In this document: positions 17,798 through 28,020 of the stretch, in pieces | How the letters are laid out: each line of letters begins with the position of its first letter | How positions within the stretch are numbered: position 1 is the first letter of the stretch | Source of the DNA: Zobellia nedashkovskayae | GTDB taxonomy: Bacteria > Bacteroidota > Bacteroidia > Flavobacteriales > Flavobacteriaceae | Reading direction: 5' to 3' | DNA: 64,000 nucleotides | Assembly (NCBI RefSeq): GCF_015330125.1 | Contig: NZ_JADDXR010000002.1 | Coordinates: 3,608,685 to 3,672,684 of the forward strand | Program-made: the position numbers and the translations under genes | Notes under the pieces: generated by a model | The model's input: the letters and a program-made list of their open reading frames with translations, nothing else | What the model was told of the DNA's origin: nothing | The model's database searches: none

Positions 17798-19096
17798 TTG
17801 CGTATTTCTGCTTCGTTTACTGTTTTTGATATTGGAAAGTTTAAAGAGGACCTATTGCTATGGGCGCAACAGTTTGAAGAGGTTGTTTGGTTAGATGGTA
17901 ATGGACATAGCAATAAGTATGGCTCATTTGATGCTTTGTTGGCTGTAGATGCCTTAACGACCATTAAAACGGATAGTTATCAGGCTTTTGAAAAACTAAG
18001 AGAATTTCAAGGTCAGGCAAAAGACTATATTTTCGGGTATTTTTCCTATGACTTGAAGAACGATGTAGAGCAATTAACTTCAAAAAATCACGATGGACCA
18101 AATTTTGCTGAACTGTTCTTTTTTCAACCCAAGAAAATCATTAAAATAACCGGGAACACTGTGGTTTTTCAGTATTTGATGATGGTTGATGATGAAATTC
18201 AACCAGATTTTGACCTGATTTCAAATGAAGGTGATTTAAAAGAAGAGAAGGGTACGGTTACTGAAAATATTAAGATAAAACTTCGGATTTTTAAGGATGA
18301 ATATTTCCGGCAGGTTAGAAAAATGTTATCCCATATTCATCGCGGTGATATCTATGAAGCTAATTTCTGCCAAGAATTCTATGCGGAAGACACGCAGATC
18401 AATCCATTTAAGACCTACCAGAAGCTAAATAAGATATCAGAAGCGCCGTTTGCTTCATTTCTTAGAGTATATGATAATTATTTGCTTTCTGCTTCTCCAG
18501 AGCGTTATTTACGCAAAGACGGTAGTAAGTTAATTTCTCAACCTATAAAAGGAACTGCAAAAAGAGCATCTGGGGTTGAGGAAGATGAAAAACTGATAGC
18601 AGCGCTTAAGCTGGACCCGAAAGAACGTGCTGAAAATATAATGATTGTTGATTTGGTTCGTAATGACTTATCCAAGGGGGCTTTGAAAGGCAGTGTTGTT
18701 GTGGAGGAGCTCTGTGAGGTCTACACTTTTGAGCAGGTACACCAAATGATTTCTACCGTTGTTGCTCATGTACCGCCTAATGCTAATCCTGTGGATATTA
18801 TCCGACAATCTTTTCCAATGGGCAGTATGACGGGCGCGCCCAAAGTGTCTGCTATGAAAATAATTGAGGAGCTTGAAGCTTTTAAGCGTGGTTTGTATAG
18901 TGGTGCAGTAGGGTATTTTACACCAGAGGGTGATTTTGATTTCAATGTGGTGATTCGTAGTATTCTCTATAACGCAACCAAAAAATATGTTTCGTATTCC
19001 GTAGGAAGTGCAATTACAGCAAAAGCCATTCCTGAGAAAGAATATGAAGAATGCTTATTAAAAGCGAAAGCCATGCGGGAAGTTCTTGAGGAATGA
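17798..19096 (+). CDS. pabB: Aminodeoxychorismate synthase component I (PabB-like)
   Basis: A chorismate-utilising enzyme of the anthranilate synthase I superfamily, 432 aa. The motif LISQPIKGTAKR has the PIKGT lysine that marks PabB (TrpE has PIAGT), and FPMGSMTGAPK with the following EELE metal/chorismate residues is present. It makes 4-amino-4-deoxychorismate for folate, using glutamine-derived ammonia from a PabA encoded elsewhere. An in-frame stop ends the previous gene 12 bp upstream and the only nearby initiator is TTG at 17798, so the start is unusual but forced. It lies in a run with tilS and dsbD. Confidence 0.9.
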   Translation: MRISASFTVFDIGKFKEDLLLWAQQFEEVVWLDGNGHSNKYGSFDALLAVDALTTIKTDSYQAFEKLREFQGQAKDYIFGYFSYDLKNDVEQLTSKNHDGPNFAELFFFQPKKIIKITGNTVVFQYLMMVDDEIQPDFDLISNEGDLKEEKGTVTENIKIKLRIFKDEYFRQVRKMLSHIHRGDIYEANFCQEFYAEDTQINPFKTYQKLNKISEAPFASFLRVYDNYLLSASPERYLRKDGSKLISQPIKGTAKRASGVEEDEKLIAALKLDPKERAENIMIVDLVRNDLSKGALKGSVVVEELCEVYTFEQVHQMISTVVAHVPPNANPVDIIRQSFPMGSMTGAPKVSAMKIIEELEAFKRGLYSGAVGYFTPEGDFDFNVVIRSILYNATKKYVSYSVGSAITAKAIPEKEYEECLLKAKAMREVLEE

Positions 19097-19156
19097 ACTT
19101 GCGTAAAGATTAATTCTCGTTACTTCTAAATTGTAATTCTTGATTACCTTTATGCC

Positions 19157-20461
19157 GTGTTAGAAGAATTCCAAAAACATATAGAAATCAATTTTCAAAA
19201 CCTTGTCAAGGACAAGTTCTTACTTGCTTGTAGTGGCGGTTTGGATAGTGCTGTTTTGGTAGACCTTTGTGCTAGGTCTAAGTTAGATTTCGCTATATCA
19301 CATTGTAATTTTAATTTAAGAGGTGAAGCTAGTAATGGTGATGAGGTGTTTGTGCGAGAATTATCTTTATTGAATGATAAAAAATTTTACGTAACTAATT
19401 TTGATACAATTAGTTATGTTAAAAATAATAAAGTGTCAATTCAAGTAGGTGCAAGAGAGTTAAGATATGATTGGTTTGCGAAAATCATGCAAGAAAATGA
19501 TATCGGAACCTTGGTTACGGCACATCATGTAGATGATAGTGTGGAGACTTTTTTAATCAATCTTTCTAGGGGTACAGGTATAGATGGTTTAACTGGGATT
19601 CCTGAAAAAACGGATACATTGTCAAGACCACTTCTTCGCTTTTCAAGAAGTCAAATTTTAGAGTATGCGCAGTCCCGGAAATTACAGTGGCGAGAAGATG
19701 CTAGTAATGCGGATACTAAATATCTGAGGAATAAAATCAGACATGAAATCGTTCCTTTACTGAAAGATTTGAATCCCTCTTTTTTAAAGAACTTTACAAA
19801 AACCCAAGATTACCTTTCCGAAAGTGCGGCTTTAATTGCTTCTCAGGTTAAAGAATTGAAATCGCGGTTATTTAAGGAAGACACTGGTGTTATTCGCATC
19901 TCAATAGCAGAACTGTTCAAGTTAGAACCTATTTCCGCTTACATACATGCTTTATTTAAGGGTTACGGCTTTACTGAGTGGAATGATGTAGAAAATCTTT
20001 TATCGGCTATGAGCGGTAAGGAAATTTATTCTAAAACCCATCGTTTGGTTAAGGATAGAGAGTTTCTCTGGTTAACGGAGGTTAAGGAGGAGGCAGATGC
20101 TCAATATCAAGTGCTGGATGGGCAAATGGAGATTTTAGAACCTGTTCAACTTAAGATTGAAACAGTAAACGACCTTTCGGTAAAAAACAAGCACACACTC
20201 TACATTGATAAAAAAGCGTTAAAGTACCCGTTAACGATAAGGAAATGGAAAAATGGCGACTACTTTTACCCTTTGGGAATGAAAGGAAGAAAAAAGCTTT
20301 CTAAGTTTTTTAAAGATGAGAAAATAGATGTGGTTTCCAAAGAGCAACAATGGTTGCTTTGTAGTGGTGAAGAGGTGGTATGGATAATAGGTAGACGGGC
20401 AGATGAACGTTTTAAAGTAACAGAAAATACAAGTGATATTTTAAAATTCACATTAAATTGA
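19157..20461 (+). CDS. tilS: tRNA(Ile)-lysidine synthetase TilS
   Basis: Converts C34 of the tRNA(Ile2) CAU anticodon to lysidine so that AUA is read as isoleucine. The N-type PP-loop SGGLDS is at residues 26-31, followed by the HCNFNLRG and HHVDDSVETF blocks of the catalytic domain. The C-terminal domain ends with the MKGRKKLSKFFKDEKI motif that contacts the acceptor stem. The length of 434 aa is normal. Translation starts at GTG (19157); the nearby ATG at 19152 runs into a stop after three codons. The stop codon shares one base with the start of dsbD. Confidence 0.96.
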   Translation: MLEEFQKHIEINFQNLVKDKFLLACSGGLDSAVLVDLCARSKLDFAISHCNFNLRGEASNGDEVFVRELSLLNDKKFYVTNFDTISYVKNNKVSIQVGARELRYDWFAKIMQENDIGTLVTAHHVDDSVETFLINLSRGTGIDGLTGIPEKTDTLSRPLLRFSRSQILEYAQSRKLQWREDASNADTKYLRNKIRHEIVPLLKDLNPSFLKNFTKTQDYLSESAALIASQVKELKSRLFKEDTGVIRISIAELFKLEPISAYIHALFKGYGFTEWNDVENLLSAMSGKEIYSKTHRLVKDREFLWLTEVKEEADAQYQVLDGQMEILEPVQLKIETVNDLSVKNKHTLYIDKKALKYPLTIRKWKNGDYFYPLGMKGRKKLSKFFKDEKIDVVSKEQQWLLCSGEEVVWIIGRRADERFKVTENTSDILKFTLN

Positions 20462-22428
20462 TGAAGCATATAATAGTATTTACCGCATTGTTTTTTAGTG
20501 TTTTAAGTGTTTTTTCTCAGGATGATGATAATCCGGTGAAATGGTCGCAAGAAGTAAAGAAAATCAACGACACGGATTATGAGTTGGTACTTAAAGGAGA
20601 TATTGCTGAAGGTTGGCATATCTTTTCACAATTCACCTCAGAAGGTGGTTCTTTGCCAAGTGAGTTTGATTATAAGAAAGTTGGTGAAGGCTATGAGCTT
20701 TTGGGTAAAACTGTTGAGAGTGAGACAGTGGTTGAATACAGTGATATTTTTGAAGTAGATGAAACTTTTTTCAAAGAAACTGTCATTTTTACCCAGAAAA
20801 TACGGTTGCTAGATTCTAGTGTAAACCAGATTGATATTAATCTTTTCTACCAGGTGTGTAAGGAGGTTTGTATTCCGGTAGACCAAGATTTTAGTTTTGT
20901 TCTTGATGGCGGTGCTGCCGTAAAAGAAGAAAAAATTATAGATGAACACAGTAAAACTCTGGGAGCGGTATTAAAGCTAGACCTAAAGAAAAAAGAGCTT
21001 TTAGGAAATTCCCATGATGGGGTAGAGACAGGATCCAGTCTTTGGATGATTTTTGGCTTAGGGTTTTTAGGTGGGTTAATAGCATTGTTAACGCCTTGTG
21101 TTTTTCCAATGATTCCGCTTACGGTGTCTTTCTTTACCAAACATTCACAGCAGAAATCAAAAGGTATTATAAATGCCCTGTTATACGGTTTTTTTATTGT
21201 TTTGATATACTTTTTACTCAGTTTGCCTTTCCATATTTTCGATTCGGTAGATTCTCAAATATTGAATACGATAGCTACTAATATTTGGCTGAACATAGCA
21301 TTTTTCTTGATTTTCGTTTTCTTTTCGTTTTCCTTCTTTGGCTATTATGAATTGACATTACCTAGCTCTTGGGCCAATAAGATGGATGCTGCTTCTTCTA
21401 AAATAGGAGGGGTCATGGGTATTTTCTTTATGGCGGTTACCTTAGCAATCGTTTCTTTCTCCTGTACGGGTCCTATTTTAGGAGGGCTTTTAGGAAGTAC
21501 CGTTTTGGAAGAAGGAGATGTTGCGATGAATCTTTCCGCGGGCATGACCGGTTTTGGTGCAGCGTTAGCGTTACCGTTTGCTCTTTTTGCCTTGTTTCCT
21601 GCTTGGTTGAATTCATTGCCAAAGTCCGGTGGGTGGATGACAACCGTAAAAGTGGTGTTAGGGTTCTTAGAATTGGCATTGGCACTTAAGTTCCTTTCCA
21701 ATGCAGACCTAGTTGGGAATTGGGGCATTCTAAAACGTGAAATATTCTTGGGAATATGGATAATATTGTTTGTTTTGTTGACGCTGTATCTTTTTGGGGT
21801 TTTCAAATTTCCTCATGATGGTCCTAAAAACAAACTTTCTTTAGGGCGAAAAGCAACAGGTTTCCTTAGTGCTGGCTTTTCAATCTATATTATATTGGGA
21901 CTTTTAGGTGTTTCCAACCTAAAATTATTAAGTGGTTTTCCGCCACCGGCATTCTATAGTGTTTTTGAAACCGAAAGCGATTGTCCTCTGGGTATCAACT
22001 GTTTTAAAGATTTTGAAGAAGGCGTAGCGTATGCAAAGGAGGTAAATAAGCCAATTCTATTGGATTTTACGGGTTGGGCATGTGTCAACTGTAGAAAAAT
22101 GGAAGAAAATGTTTGGAGCGAGCCTGATGTTTTTGAAATTTTAAAAGAGGATTTTGTTCTTATTTCACTTTACGTAGATGACCGAAAGGAGTTGCCAGAG
22201 TCTGAGCAATTCGATTTTAAATATGATACAGGTCGTGTAAAACATATTGAAACCATAGGGCAGAAGTGGGGCACTTTTCAGACGGTTAATTTTAATGCAG
22301 CCTCTCAGCCTTATTATGTTCTAATGTCACCAGATTTAGAAATTTTGAATAATGCCGTTCAGTATACGGATAGCGATGTCTATCGGGAATGGCTTTTAGA
22401 AGGGCTGAATAATTTCGAGGAAAAATAG
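20461..22428 (+). CDS. dsbD: Thiol:disulfide interchange protein DsbD
   Basis: Transfers electrons from cytoplasmic thioredoxin to periplasmic disulfide isomerases and cytochrome-maturation proteins. Three parts are visible: a signal peptide (cleavage after VFSQ-like) with an N-terminal immunoglobulin-fold DsbD-alpha domain (to about 185) carrying a VCKEVCIP cysteine pair; an eight-span CcdA-like domain with TPCVFPM and SCTGPILGG; and a C-terminal thioredoxin domain with CVNC (Cys541, Cys544). The chosen ATG overlaps the tilS stop by one base; the TTG one codon earlier is not needed. It ends the FMN-reductase/pabB/tilS/dsbD run, which is closed by a strong terminator. Confidence 0.95.
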   Translation: MKHIIVFTALFFSVLSVFSQDDDNPVKWSQEVKKINDTDYELVLKGDIAEGWHIFSQFTSEGGSLPSEFDYKKVGEGYELLGKTVESETVVEYSDIFEVDETFFKETVIFTQKIRLLDSSVNQIDINLFYQVCKEVCIPVDQDFSFVLDGGAAVKEEKIIDEHSKTLGAVLKLDLKKKELLGNSHDGVETGSSLWMIFGLGFLGGLIALLTPCVFPMIPLTVSFFTKHSQQKSKGIINALLYGFFIVLIYFLLSLPFHIFDSVDSQILNTIATNIWLNIAFFLIFVFFSFSFFGYYELTLPSSWANKMDAASSKIGGVMGIFFMAVTLAIVSFSCTGPILGGLLGSTVLEEGDVAMNLSAGMTGFGAALALPFALFALFPAWLNSLPKSGGWMTTVKVVLGFLELALALKFLSNADLVGNWGILKREIFLGIWIILFVLLTLYLFGVFKFPHDGPKNKLSLGRKATGFLSAGFSIYIILGLLGVSNLKLLSGFPPPAFYSVFETESDCPLGINCFKDFEEGVAYAKEVNKPILLDFTGWACVNCRKMEENVWSEPDVFEILKEDFVLISLYVDDRKELPESEQFDFKYDTGRVKHIETIGQKWGTFQTVNFNAASQPYYVLMSPDLEILNNAVQYTDSDVYREWLLEGLNNFEEK

Positions 22429-22457
22429 AATTTATCTTGCACATAATAAATAGAAAA

Positions 22458-22488
22458 TAAAAAGGCCGCCCTATAAAGGCGGCCTTTT
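22458..22488. terminator. Intrinsic terminator after dsbD, bidirectional
   Basis: AAAGGCCGCC (22461-22470), a 7-nt loop and GGCGGCCTTTT (22478-22488). It is GC-rich, with T or A runs on both sides, and lies between dsbD and the convergent zinc-peptidase gene. Confidence 0.92.
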
Positions 22489-22510
22489 GCATTAAATAAC
22501 TATAAAATAA

Positions 22511-23668
22511 TTATCTAGCAACACTTCTTGGTGCTGCCGTATTTGTAATTGAATTCAACTCAGCCAGAAAAGCCAGGTGTACTGCTTCTTGACTAAGAAT
22601 TTTTCCTTTTTTCTGTGCACCATTGGCTAAATCATAACCAGCTTTAGCAGCAGCTAAACGTTGTGCTGGCGTACCGTGATGGCCAGGGTTTTCAAAACCA
22701 CAATCACCTATATTGAAAAAAGCAGATAAAAAGTCTTCAACGCGTTTCCAGTTATAAGTGGCTCCTCTTTTGTGGGTTAGATAGTAACCTGTAATGAAGT
22801 CAGCTTCTAGTTCGGTCATTCTAGTAGATTCAGGAGTGTTATTAAAAGCAGGTAATGGGTATTCCCAGTTTTCAAAGTTTAAGAATTGTATTTGGTGCCC
22901 CCATTCATGGGCTAAAATACTTGACCAAACTACTTTTGGGTCTAGACCAGTGTCTTCAAGTAATGTTATGATACCGTCACCAATTACAATTGTCCTGTCA
23001 AAAGTGGCAAAACCGTCTGATGCAAAAAATGGGTTTTCAGGTATTTGGTCGCTACCAATATTAAAAGTCTCCGCAATGCCCAAGATATAATCAATTTCTT
23101 CTGCAGGCGCATCGGAGTAATTTTCATAAACATACCGGATAAAGTCTAAATCTTCTAGTGTAGCTGTATGTTGACCGTTTACGGTTATTGAATTACTCAT
23201 ATCCCAGAACTTTTCAAGACTTTTAGTACGTTGTTTTACGTAGTTCGTGTACTCTCCATCTGCTCCAAAGTAATCGGTGTTCTTATTTTCGTATGCCGCT
23301 GCAATTTGGTTTATGGCAAAATAATCTTCTAGAATTATACTAATTGCATCAGGATTACCGTCCCATGCAGAGATAAAGCCATCTATTAGCAGATTGTTAT
23401 AATAATCTGCTACCTCATTAAAGGGTGTATCTTCACACTCACTAGGCTCAACTGCGCTAGATAAATTTAAATCGAGCTCAAATTCTCTTACAGCACTAGA
23501 GAAGTCTAGATTAAAATGGCCATTTGTAGGTGTTTGAATTGAAGCCGTTGCATTTACAGCCAATGGCACGGCAGTTTCTTCTATTTGGATGGAATCATCT
23601 GAACAGGAACCTAACATTAGTCCCATAGCTACCGCTAGGGACAGAAGTTTTCTTTGATTTTTTTTCAT
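22511..23668 (-). CDS. Lipoprotein with neutral zinc metallopeptidase-like domain
   Basis: The frame extends to 23719, but Met at 23668 starts a proper lipoprotein signal (KKNQRKLLSLAVAMGLMLGSC, lipobox Cys22), giving 385 aa. The C-terminal half has HEWGH at 254-258 and a third-ligand-like ELEAD at 287-291, then NPGHHGTPAQR; the arrangement recalls the YpfJ-type putative neutral zinc metallopeptidases. The protein is therefore probably an outer-membrane-anchored protease. Residues 23-240 are not recognisable to me. It is a single gene, convergent with the dsbD run. The substrate is unknown. Confidence 0.82.
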   Translation of the reverse strand: MKKNQRKLLSLAVAMGLMLGSCSDDSIQIEETAVPLAVNATASIQTPTNGHFNLDFSSAVREFELDLNLSSAVEPSECEDTPFNEVADYYNNLLIDGFISAWDGNPDAISIILEDYFAINQIAAAYENKNTDYFGADGEYTNYVKQRTKSLEKFWDMSNSITVNGQHTATLEDLDFIRYVYENYSDAPAEEIDYILGIAETFNIGSDQIPENPFFASDGFATFDRTIVIGDGIITLLEDTGLDPKVVWSSILAHEWGHQIQFLNFENWEYPLPAFNNTPESTRMTELEADFITGYYLTHKRGATYNWKRVEDFLSAFFNIGDCGFENPGHHGTPAQRLAAAKAGYDLANGAQKKGKILSQEAVHLAFLAELNSITNTAAPRSVAR

Positions 23669-23943
23669 TTTTAGTGTTTTTTTATGATTTGCCCTGAAAG
23701 TATTAACTTTTTTTAACAAGAAGTGTTAAATAACAAACAGATTGAGTAGGAATTAGGAAGAAAAATTGTAATTAGTTCGCTATTAGATTTGTACAGTTAA
23801 GAATTATGTATTTAGAAAAATTATTATTTTCAGTATTGCCTATAAGCTTAATGATTCCGTCTGGAAGGACTTAATAGCAGTTCATCCATCAATGTTAACC
23901 TCCTTATAAATAATTCTTATATTAGGTCAAAACTTTGACTTGA

Positions 23944-26337
23944 ATGAGAAAATTTAAGCGATTAGGGTGGGGGTTACTTGCTCTTGTTGGTGTGCTAGCG
24001 GTTGTAATTGGTAGTTTAACATATCATCTAAAACCTGATTATGACGGAAAAAAGAAGCTTCATGGTCTTTCTGAGGAAGTACAGGTATATTATGATACTT
24101 ACGGGATTCCACATATATATGCAGAAAACGATGCAGATGCATTTAAAGCGCTAGGCTATGTACATGCTCAGGATAGGTTGTGGCAAATGGAACTGCTTCG
24201 AAGGATAGGGAGAGGTGGACTTTCAGAGGTTTTTGGGAAAGATTTGTTGGGAACAGATAAGTTCTTTTTGGCGTTGGGTATAGATGATTATTCTTCAGAG
24301 ACCATCGCTAAGCTAAATACATCAGATGCGGCGGTGCAGATGTCTCAGGCCTACTTGGAAGGTGTGAATCAATTTGTGGAAGAAGGACCTACTCCTATAG
24401 AGTTTTATTTAACTGGAATTGATAAAAAACCATTCGTTTTAAAAGATGTATATAATACAATTGGATATATGGCTTTCAGTTTTGCCATGGCCCATAAAAC
24501 GGACCCGTTATTAAGCAAGATAAAAGATAAGCTAGGATTTGAATATTTAAAGGATCTGGAAATTAATAGTGATTCAACTACGCAATGGATAAAAAACTAT
24601 CCTAGAAATAAAAAAGATTCTATACATGAGTCCATTTCGAAAGTTATGACGTCTTTAAAAAAATTGTCTATCCCCCTTTTTGAAGGAAGTAATGGCTGGG
24701 CAATTGCTCCGGAAAAGACAAAAAACGGAAAAGTAATCTTTTCGAACGATCCTCATATTGGATTTTCTCAACCTTCTGTATGGTACGAAGCCCATGTAAG
24801 TACGCCTACATATGAGAAGTACGGTTATCATTTAGCTGGTGTGCCTTACCCTCTATTAGGTCATAACCGAAAACTCGCTTACGGGATGACGATGTTCGAG
24901 AATGACGATGTGGATTTTTATTATGAGCAAACGCATCCATCCGATACAAGAAAGTATAGAAAAGGTGATGAGTGGAAAGATTATGAAATCATAGCCAAAA
25001 CAATAAAAGTTAAGGATTCTGATGATGTTCATTTTTCCTATAAAAAAACACATCATGGTCCAATCTTAAACGGGATTGCAGATCAGGTTACAGGAGACCG
25101 CCCTATTTCTATGTGGTGGATATTTACCGAAGTGGAAAACAAATTGCTGAATTCTCTATATAACATGTCTTATGCAACGAATTTAGATGATTTTCAACAT
25201 GCTTTAGAAGACCTTCATGCACCAGGTTTAGGTATTGTTTATGGCGATGCTGAAGATAATGTAGCTTGGTGGGCAGCAGCTAAACTTTACAAGATACCGG
25301 ATAGCGTGAATACCAAATTCGTTGCCGAGAACGGAAAAGGCCTACCTGTTGAAAAAGAATATTTAGATTTTAGCAAGAATCCGCAGGCCATAAATCCGCC
25401 ATGGCAGTATGTGTACTCCGCAAATAATCAACCTGACTCCATTGTTGGGATGTTATACCCAGGCTATTATCTACCGGAAAATAGAGCAAGAAGAATTGTA
25501 CAATTGCTAGAAAGTACGAATGATTGGGATAAGGAGGCTGTAGGGAATATGATCACTGATGATACATCGCCAGTAAATGTTGAGATTGTTAGGATGTTGC
25601 TTAAAAAGGTTGAAGTAGATAGTCTTAATGCTTCCAAATTGAAGATTTTGGACGGTTTAAAGCAATGGAAAGGCGATTACCCAACAGGAAGTACAGAGGC
25701 CACCGTATATCATAGATGGATGTATTTTATACTGAGGAATACTTTTAAGGATGAATTGGGAGATTCGCTTTTTGAGGAAATATTAAATACGCATTTAATA
25801 AAACGGACGATAGCACCTATTGTAGCGAATGAAAGCTCCATTTGGTGGGATGATACCAGCACACCTGATATAACTGAAAGTCAATCAGATATAGTCAATG
25901 GTTCCTTTCGGGAAGCACTACAGGCTTTGGAACAGACTTTGGGTAGTGATAGTTCCGGTTGGATATGGGGGCGTGTTCATACCATAGAGCATGGTCATCC
26001 CATTGGACAGATAGATGCACTCCGTTCCTTTTTTAATGTGGGGCCTTTTTCTGTTAATGGAACGCGGGAGGTAATTAACAACATGTTTTTTCCGTACACG
26101 GAAGATGGAGTTTATAAAGTTAGCTCTGGACCGTCAACGAGAAGGGTGGTTGATTTCTCAGATGTGGAGAATAGCATGAGTATTTTGCCTACAGGGCAGT
26201 CTGGAAATCCTTTTAGTATACATTATAAAGACCAGGTAGAAATGTATATAAAGGGTGAGTTTCGTAAGATGATGCTGAATAAGGAAGAGATAATATCTAC
26301 ATCAAAGTCGGTACTTACATTCAAGCCAGAAAATTAA
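23944..26337 (+). CDS. Penicillin acylase family protein (Ntn-hydrolase)
   Basis: An exported Ntn-hydrolase of 797 aa that is matured by self-cleavage. One N-terminal membrane segment or signal (residues 9-28) is followed by the alpha chain, with the FKALGYVHAQDRLWQMELLRR block (about 67-87). The nucleophile that begins the beta chain is Ser249 in EGSNGWAIAP, followed by NDPHIGFSQPSVWYEAH. Members hydrolyse beta-lactam side chains, acyl-homoserine lactones or other amides; the natural substrate here cannot be told. comM follows 73 bp downstream on the same strand. Confidence 0.93.
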   Translation: MRKFKRLGWGLLALVGVLAVVIGSLTYHLKPDYDGKKKLHGLSEEVQVYYDTYGIPHIYAENDADAFKALGYVHAQDRLWQMELLRRIGRGGLSEVFGKDLLGTDKFFLALGIDDYSSETIAKLNTSDAAVQMSQAYLEGVNQFVEEGPTPIEFYLTGIDKKPFVLKDVYNTIGYMAFSFAMAHKTDPLLSKIKDKLGFEYLKDLEINSDSTTQWIKNYPRNKKDSIHESISKVMTSLKKLSIPLFEGSNGWAIAPEKTKNGKVIFSNDPHIGFSQPSVWYEAHVSTPTYEKYGYHLAGVPYPLLGHNRKLAYGMTMFENDDVDFYYEQTHPSDTRKYRKGDEWKDYEIIAKTIKVKDSDDVHFSYKKTHHGPILNGIADQVTGDRPISMWWIFTEVENKLLNSLYNMSYATNLDDFQHALEDLHAPGLGIVYGDAEDNVAWWAAAKLYKIPDSVNTKFVAENGKGLPVEKEYLDFSKNPQAINPPWQYVYSANNQPDSIVGMLYPGYYLPENRARRIVQLLESTNDWDKEAVGNMITDDTSPVNVEIVRMLLKKVEVDSLNASKLKILDGLKQWKGDYPTGSTEATVYHRWMYFILRNTFKDELGDSLFEEILNTHLIKRTIAPIVANESSIWWDDTSTPDITESQSDIVNGSFREALQALEQTLGSDSSGWIWGRVHTIEHGHPIGQIDALRSFFNVGPFSVNGTREVINNMFFPYTEDGVYKVSSGPSTRRVVDFSDVENSMSILPTGQSGNPFSIHYKDQVEMYIKGEFRKMMLNKEEIISTSKSVLTFKPEN

Positions 26338-26410
26338 GAGAGACCAATATTTTTCTTTGATTTAATAATTAAGAAGAATCTAACCATAGAATACTAAATA
26401 ATAAACCAAT

Positions 26411-27946
26411 ATGCTCACCAAAGTTTTTGGAAGTGCCGTTTTTGGAGTGGACGCGACAACGATCACAGTAGAAGTAAATGTAGATAAGGGAGTTGGTTAC
26501 CACTTGGTAGGTCTTCCTGATAATGCTATAAAAGAAAGTAACTACCGTATTGCGGCAGCTCTTTTAAATAACGGGTATAAAATTCCAGGCAAGAAAATAA
26601 CCTTAAACTTAGCGCCCGCTGACCTCCGTAAAGAAGGGTCGGCTTACGACTTGACTTTAGCTATTGGAATATTGACCGCTTCCGGGCAGATAAAATCCGA
26701 TAAAATTGATAAGTATATTATCATGGGAGAACTTTCTCTAGACGGTGGTTTACATCCTATAAAAGGAGCGTTACCTATTGCTATCAAAGCTCAAGAAGAG
26801 GGTTTTGAAGGTTTTATTTTACCTAAGGAGAATGCAAAGGAAGCAGCCATTGTATCTGGTTTAAAAGTGTTTGGTGTAGAAAATATAAGTGAGGTCATAG
26901 AATTCTTTGACAAGGGAACTCCATTAGAACAGACCATTATAAATACAAGGGAAGAATTTTACAAGACTTTGGATTTTCCTGAATTCGATTTTTCTGATGT
27001 ACGCGGACAAGAAAGTATAAAGCGATGTATGGAAATTGGCGCGGCTGGTGGGCATAATATTATTTTAGTAGGTCCACCAGGAGCAGGTAAAACTATGCTA
27101 GCGAAAAGATTACCTTCTATTTTACCACCAATGACTTTGCATGAAGCATTAGAAACTACAAAAATTCATAGTGTAGTAGGGAAGATAAAGAATATGGGGC
27201 TAATGAGTCAGCGTCCTTTTAGAAATCCCCACCATACTATTAGTTCTGCTGCATTAGTTGGTGGTGGTAGTTATCCACAGCCGGGAGAAATATCACTATC
27301 CCACAATGGGGTTTTGTTTTTAGATGAGCTTCCAGAATTTGAACGTAGGGTACTTGAAGTAATGCGCCAACCTATGGAAGACCGGGAGGTGACCATTGCT
27401 AGAGCTCGCTTTACGGTTACGTATCCAAGTAGTTTTATGTTAGTGGCAAGTATGAACCCTAGTCCAGGAGGTTATTTTAATGATCCAGATGCACCGGTTA
27501 CCTCCTCGCCAGCAGAAATGCAACGTTACCTGAGCAAAATATCGGGTCCTTTATTAGATCGAATAGATATTCATATTGAGGTGACGCCAGTTCCTTTTGA
27601 AAAATTGTCGGATGACCGTAAGGGAGAAAGTAGTGTGGAAATCAGAAAACGAGTAACGGCCGCAAGGGAGATTCAGACCAAGCGCTTTGCTGAATTCCCC
27701 AATGTACATTACAATGCTCAAATGAATACTAAGCAGATTAGAGAATTCTGTAGATTGGACGAACCTTCTAAAGAATTGCTTAAGAATGCCATGGAGCGTT
27801 TAAATCTGTCCGCGCGTGCCTATGACCGTATTTTAAAGGTTGGGCGTACGATTGCAGATTTAGAAGGAGTGGAGGGGGTAAATGGGACCCATGTAGCTGA
27901 GGCTATTCAATACCGTAGTTTGGATCGAGAAGGTTGGTTGGGTTAA
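26411..27946 (+). CDS. comM: YifB/ComM-family Mg-chelatase-like AAA+ ATPase
   Basis: A 511-aa AAA+ protein of the family that promotes branch migration during natural transformation (ComM). The N-terminal ChlI-like domain (residues 1-170; GVGYHLVGLPDNAIKES and LAPADLRKEGSAYDL) is followed by the ATPase core with Walker A GPPGAGKT (221-228), the Walker B region LFLDELPEF and a C-terminal helical lid (about 410-511; SARAYDRILKVGRTIADL). The length is standard. It may be co-transcribed with the acylase gene upstream. Whether this organism is naturally competent is unknown. Confidence 0.95.
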   Translation: MLTKVFGSAVFGVDATTITVEVNVDKGVGYHLVGLPDNAIKESNYRIAAALLNNGYKIPGKKITLNLAPADLRKEGSAYDLTLAIGILTASGQIKSDKIDKYIIMGELSLDGGLHPIKGALPIAIKAQEEGFEGFILPKENAKEAAIVSGLKVFGVENISEVIEFFDKGTPLEQTIINTREEFYKTLDFPEFDFSDVRGQESIKRCMEIGAAGGHNIILVGPPGAGKTMLAKRLPSILPPMTLHEALETTKIHSVVGKIKNMGLMSQRPFRNPHHTISSAALVGGGSYPQPGEISLSHNGVLFLDELPEFERRVLEVMRQPMEDREVTIARARFTVTYPSSFMLVASMNPSPGGYFNDPDAPVTSSPAEMQRYLSKISGPLLDRIDIHIEVTPVPFEKLSDDRKGESSVEIRKRVTAAREIQTKRFAEFPNVHYNAQMNTKQIREFCRLDEPSKELLKNAMERLNLSARAYDRILKVGRTIADLEGVEGVNGTHVAEAIQYRSLDREGWLG

Positions 27947-27950
27947 ATGA

Positions 27951-27987
27951 ATAAAAAAGCCCCTGTCTTTTTTAGGAAGACAAGAGC
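27951..27987 (-). terminator. Intrinsic terminator of the 32-aa microprotein gene
   Basis: Read on the minus strand, GCTCTTGTCTT pairs over all 11 positions (two G-U) with AAGACAGGGGC around a 7-nt loop, then TTTTTTAT follows. The T run is on the minus-strand side, so it ends transcription coming from the microprotein gene rather than from comM. Confidence 0.75.
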
Positions 27988-28020
27988 TTAGTAATCTAAG
28001 TTTGAGTTTTTAATGGGCTT

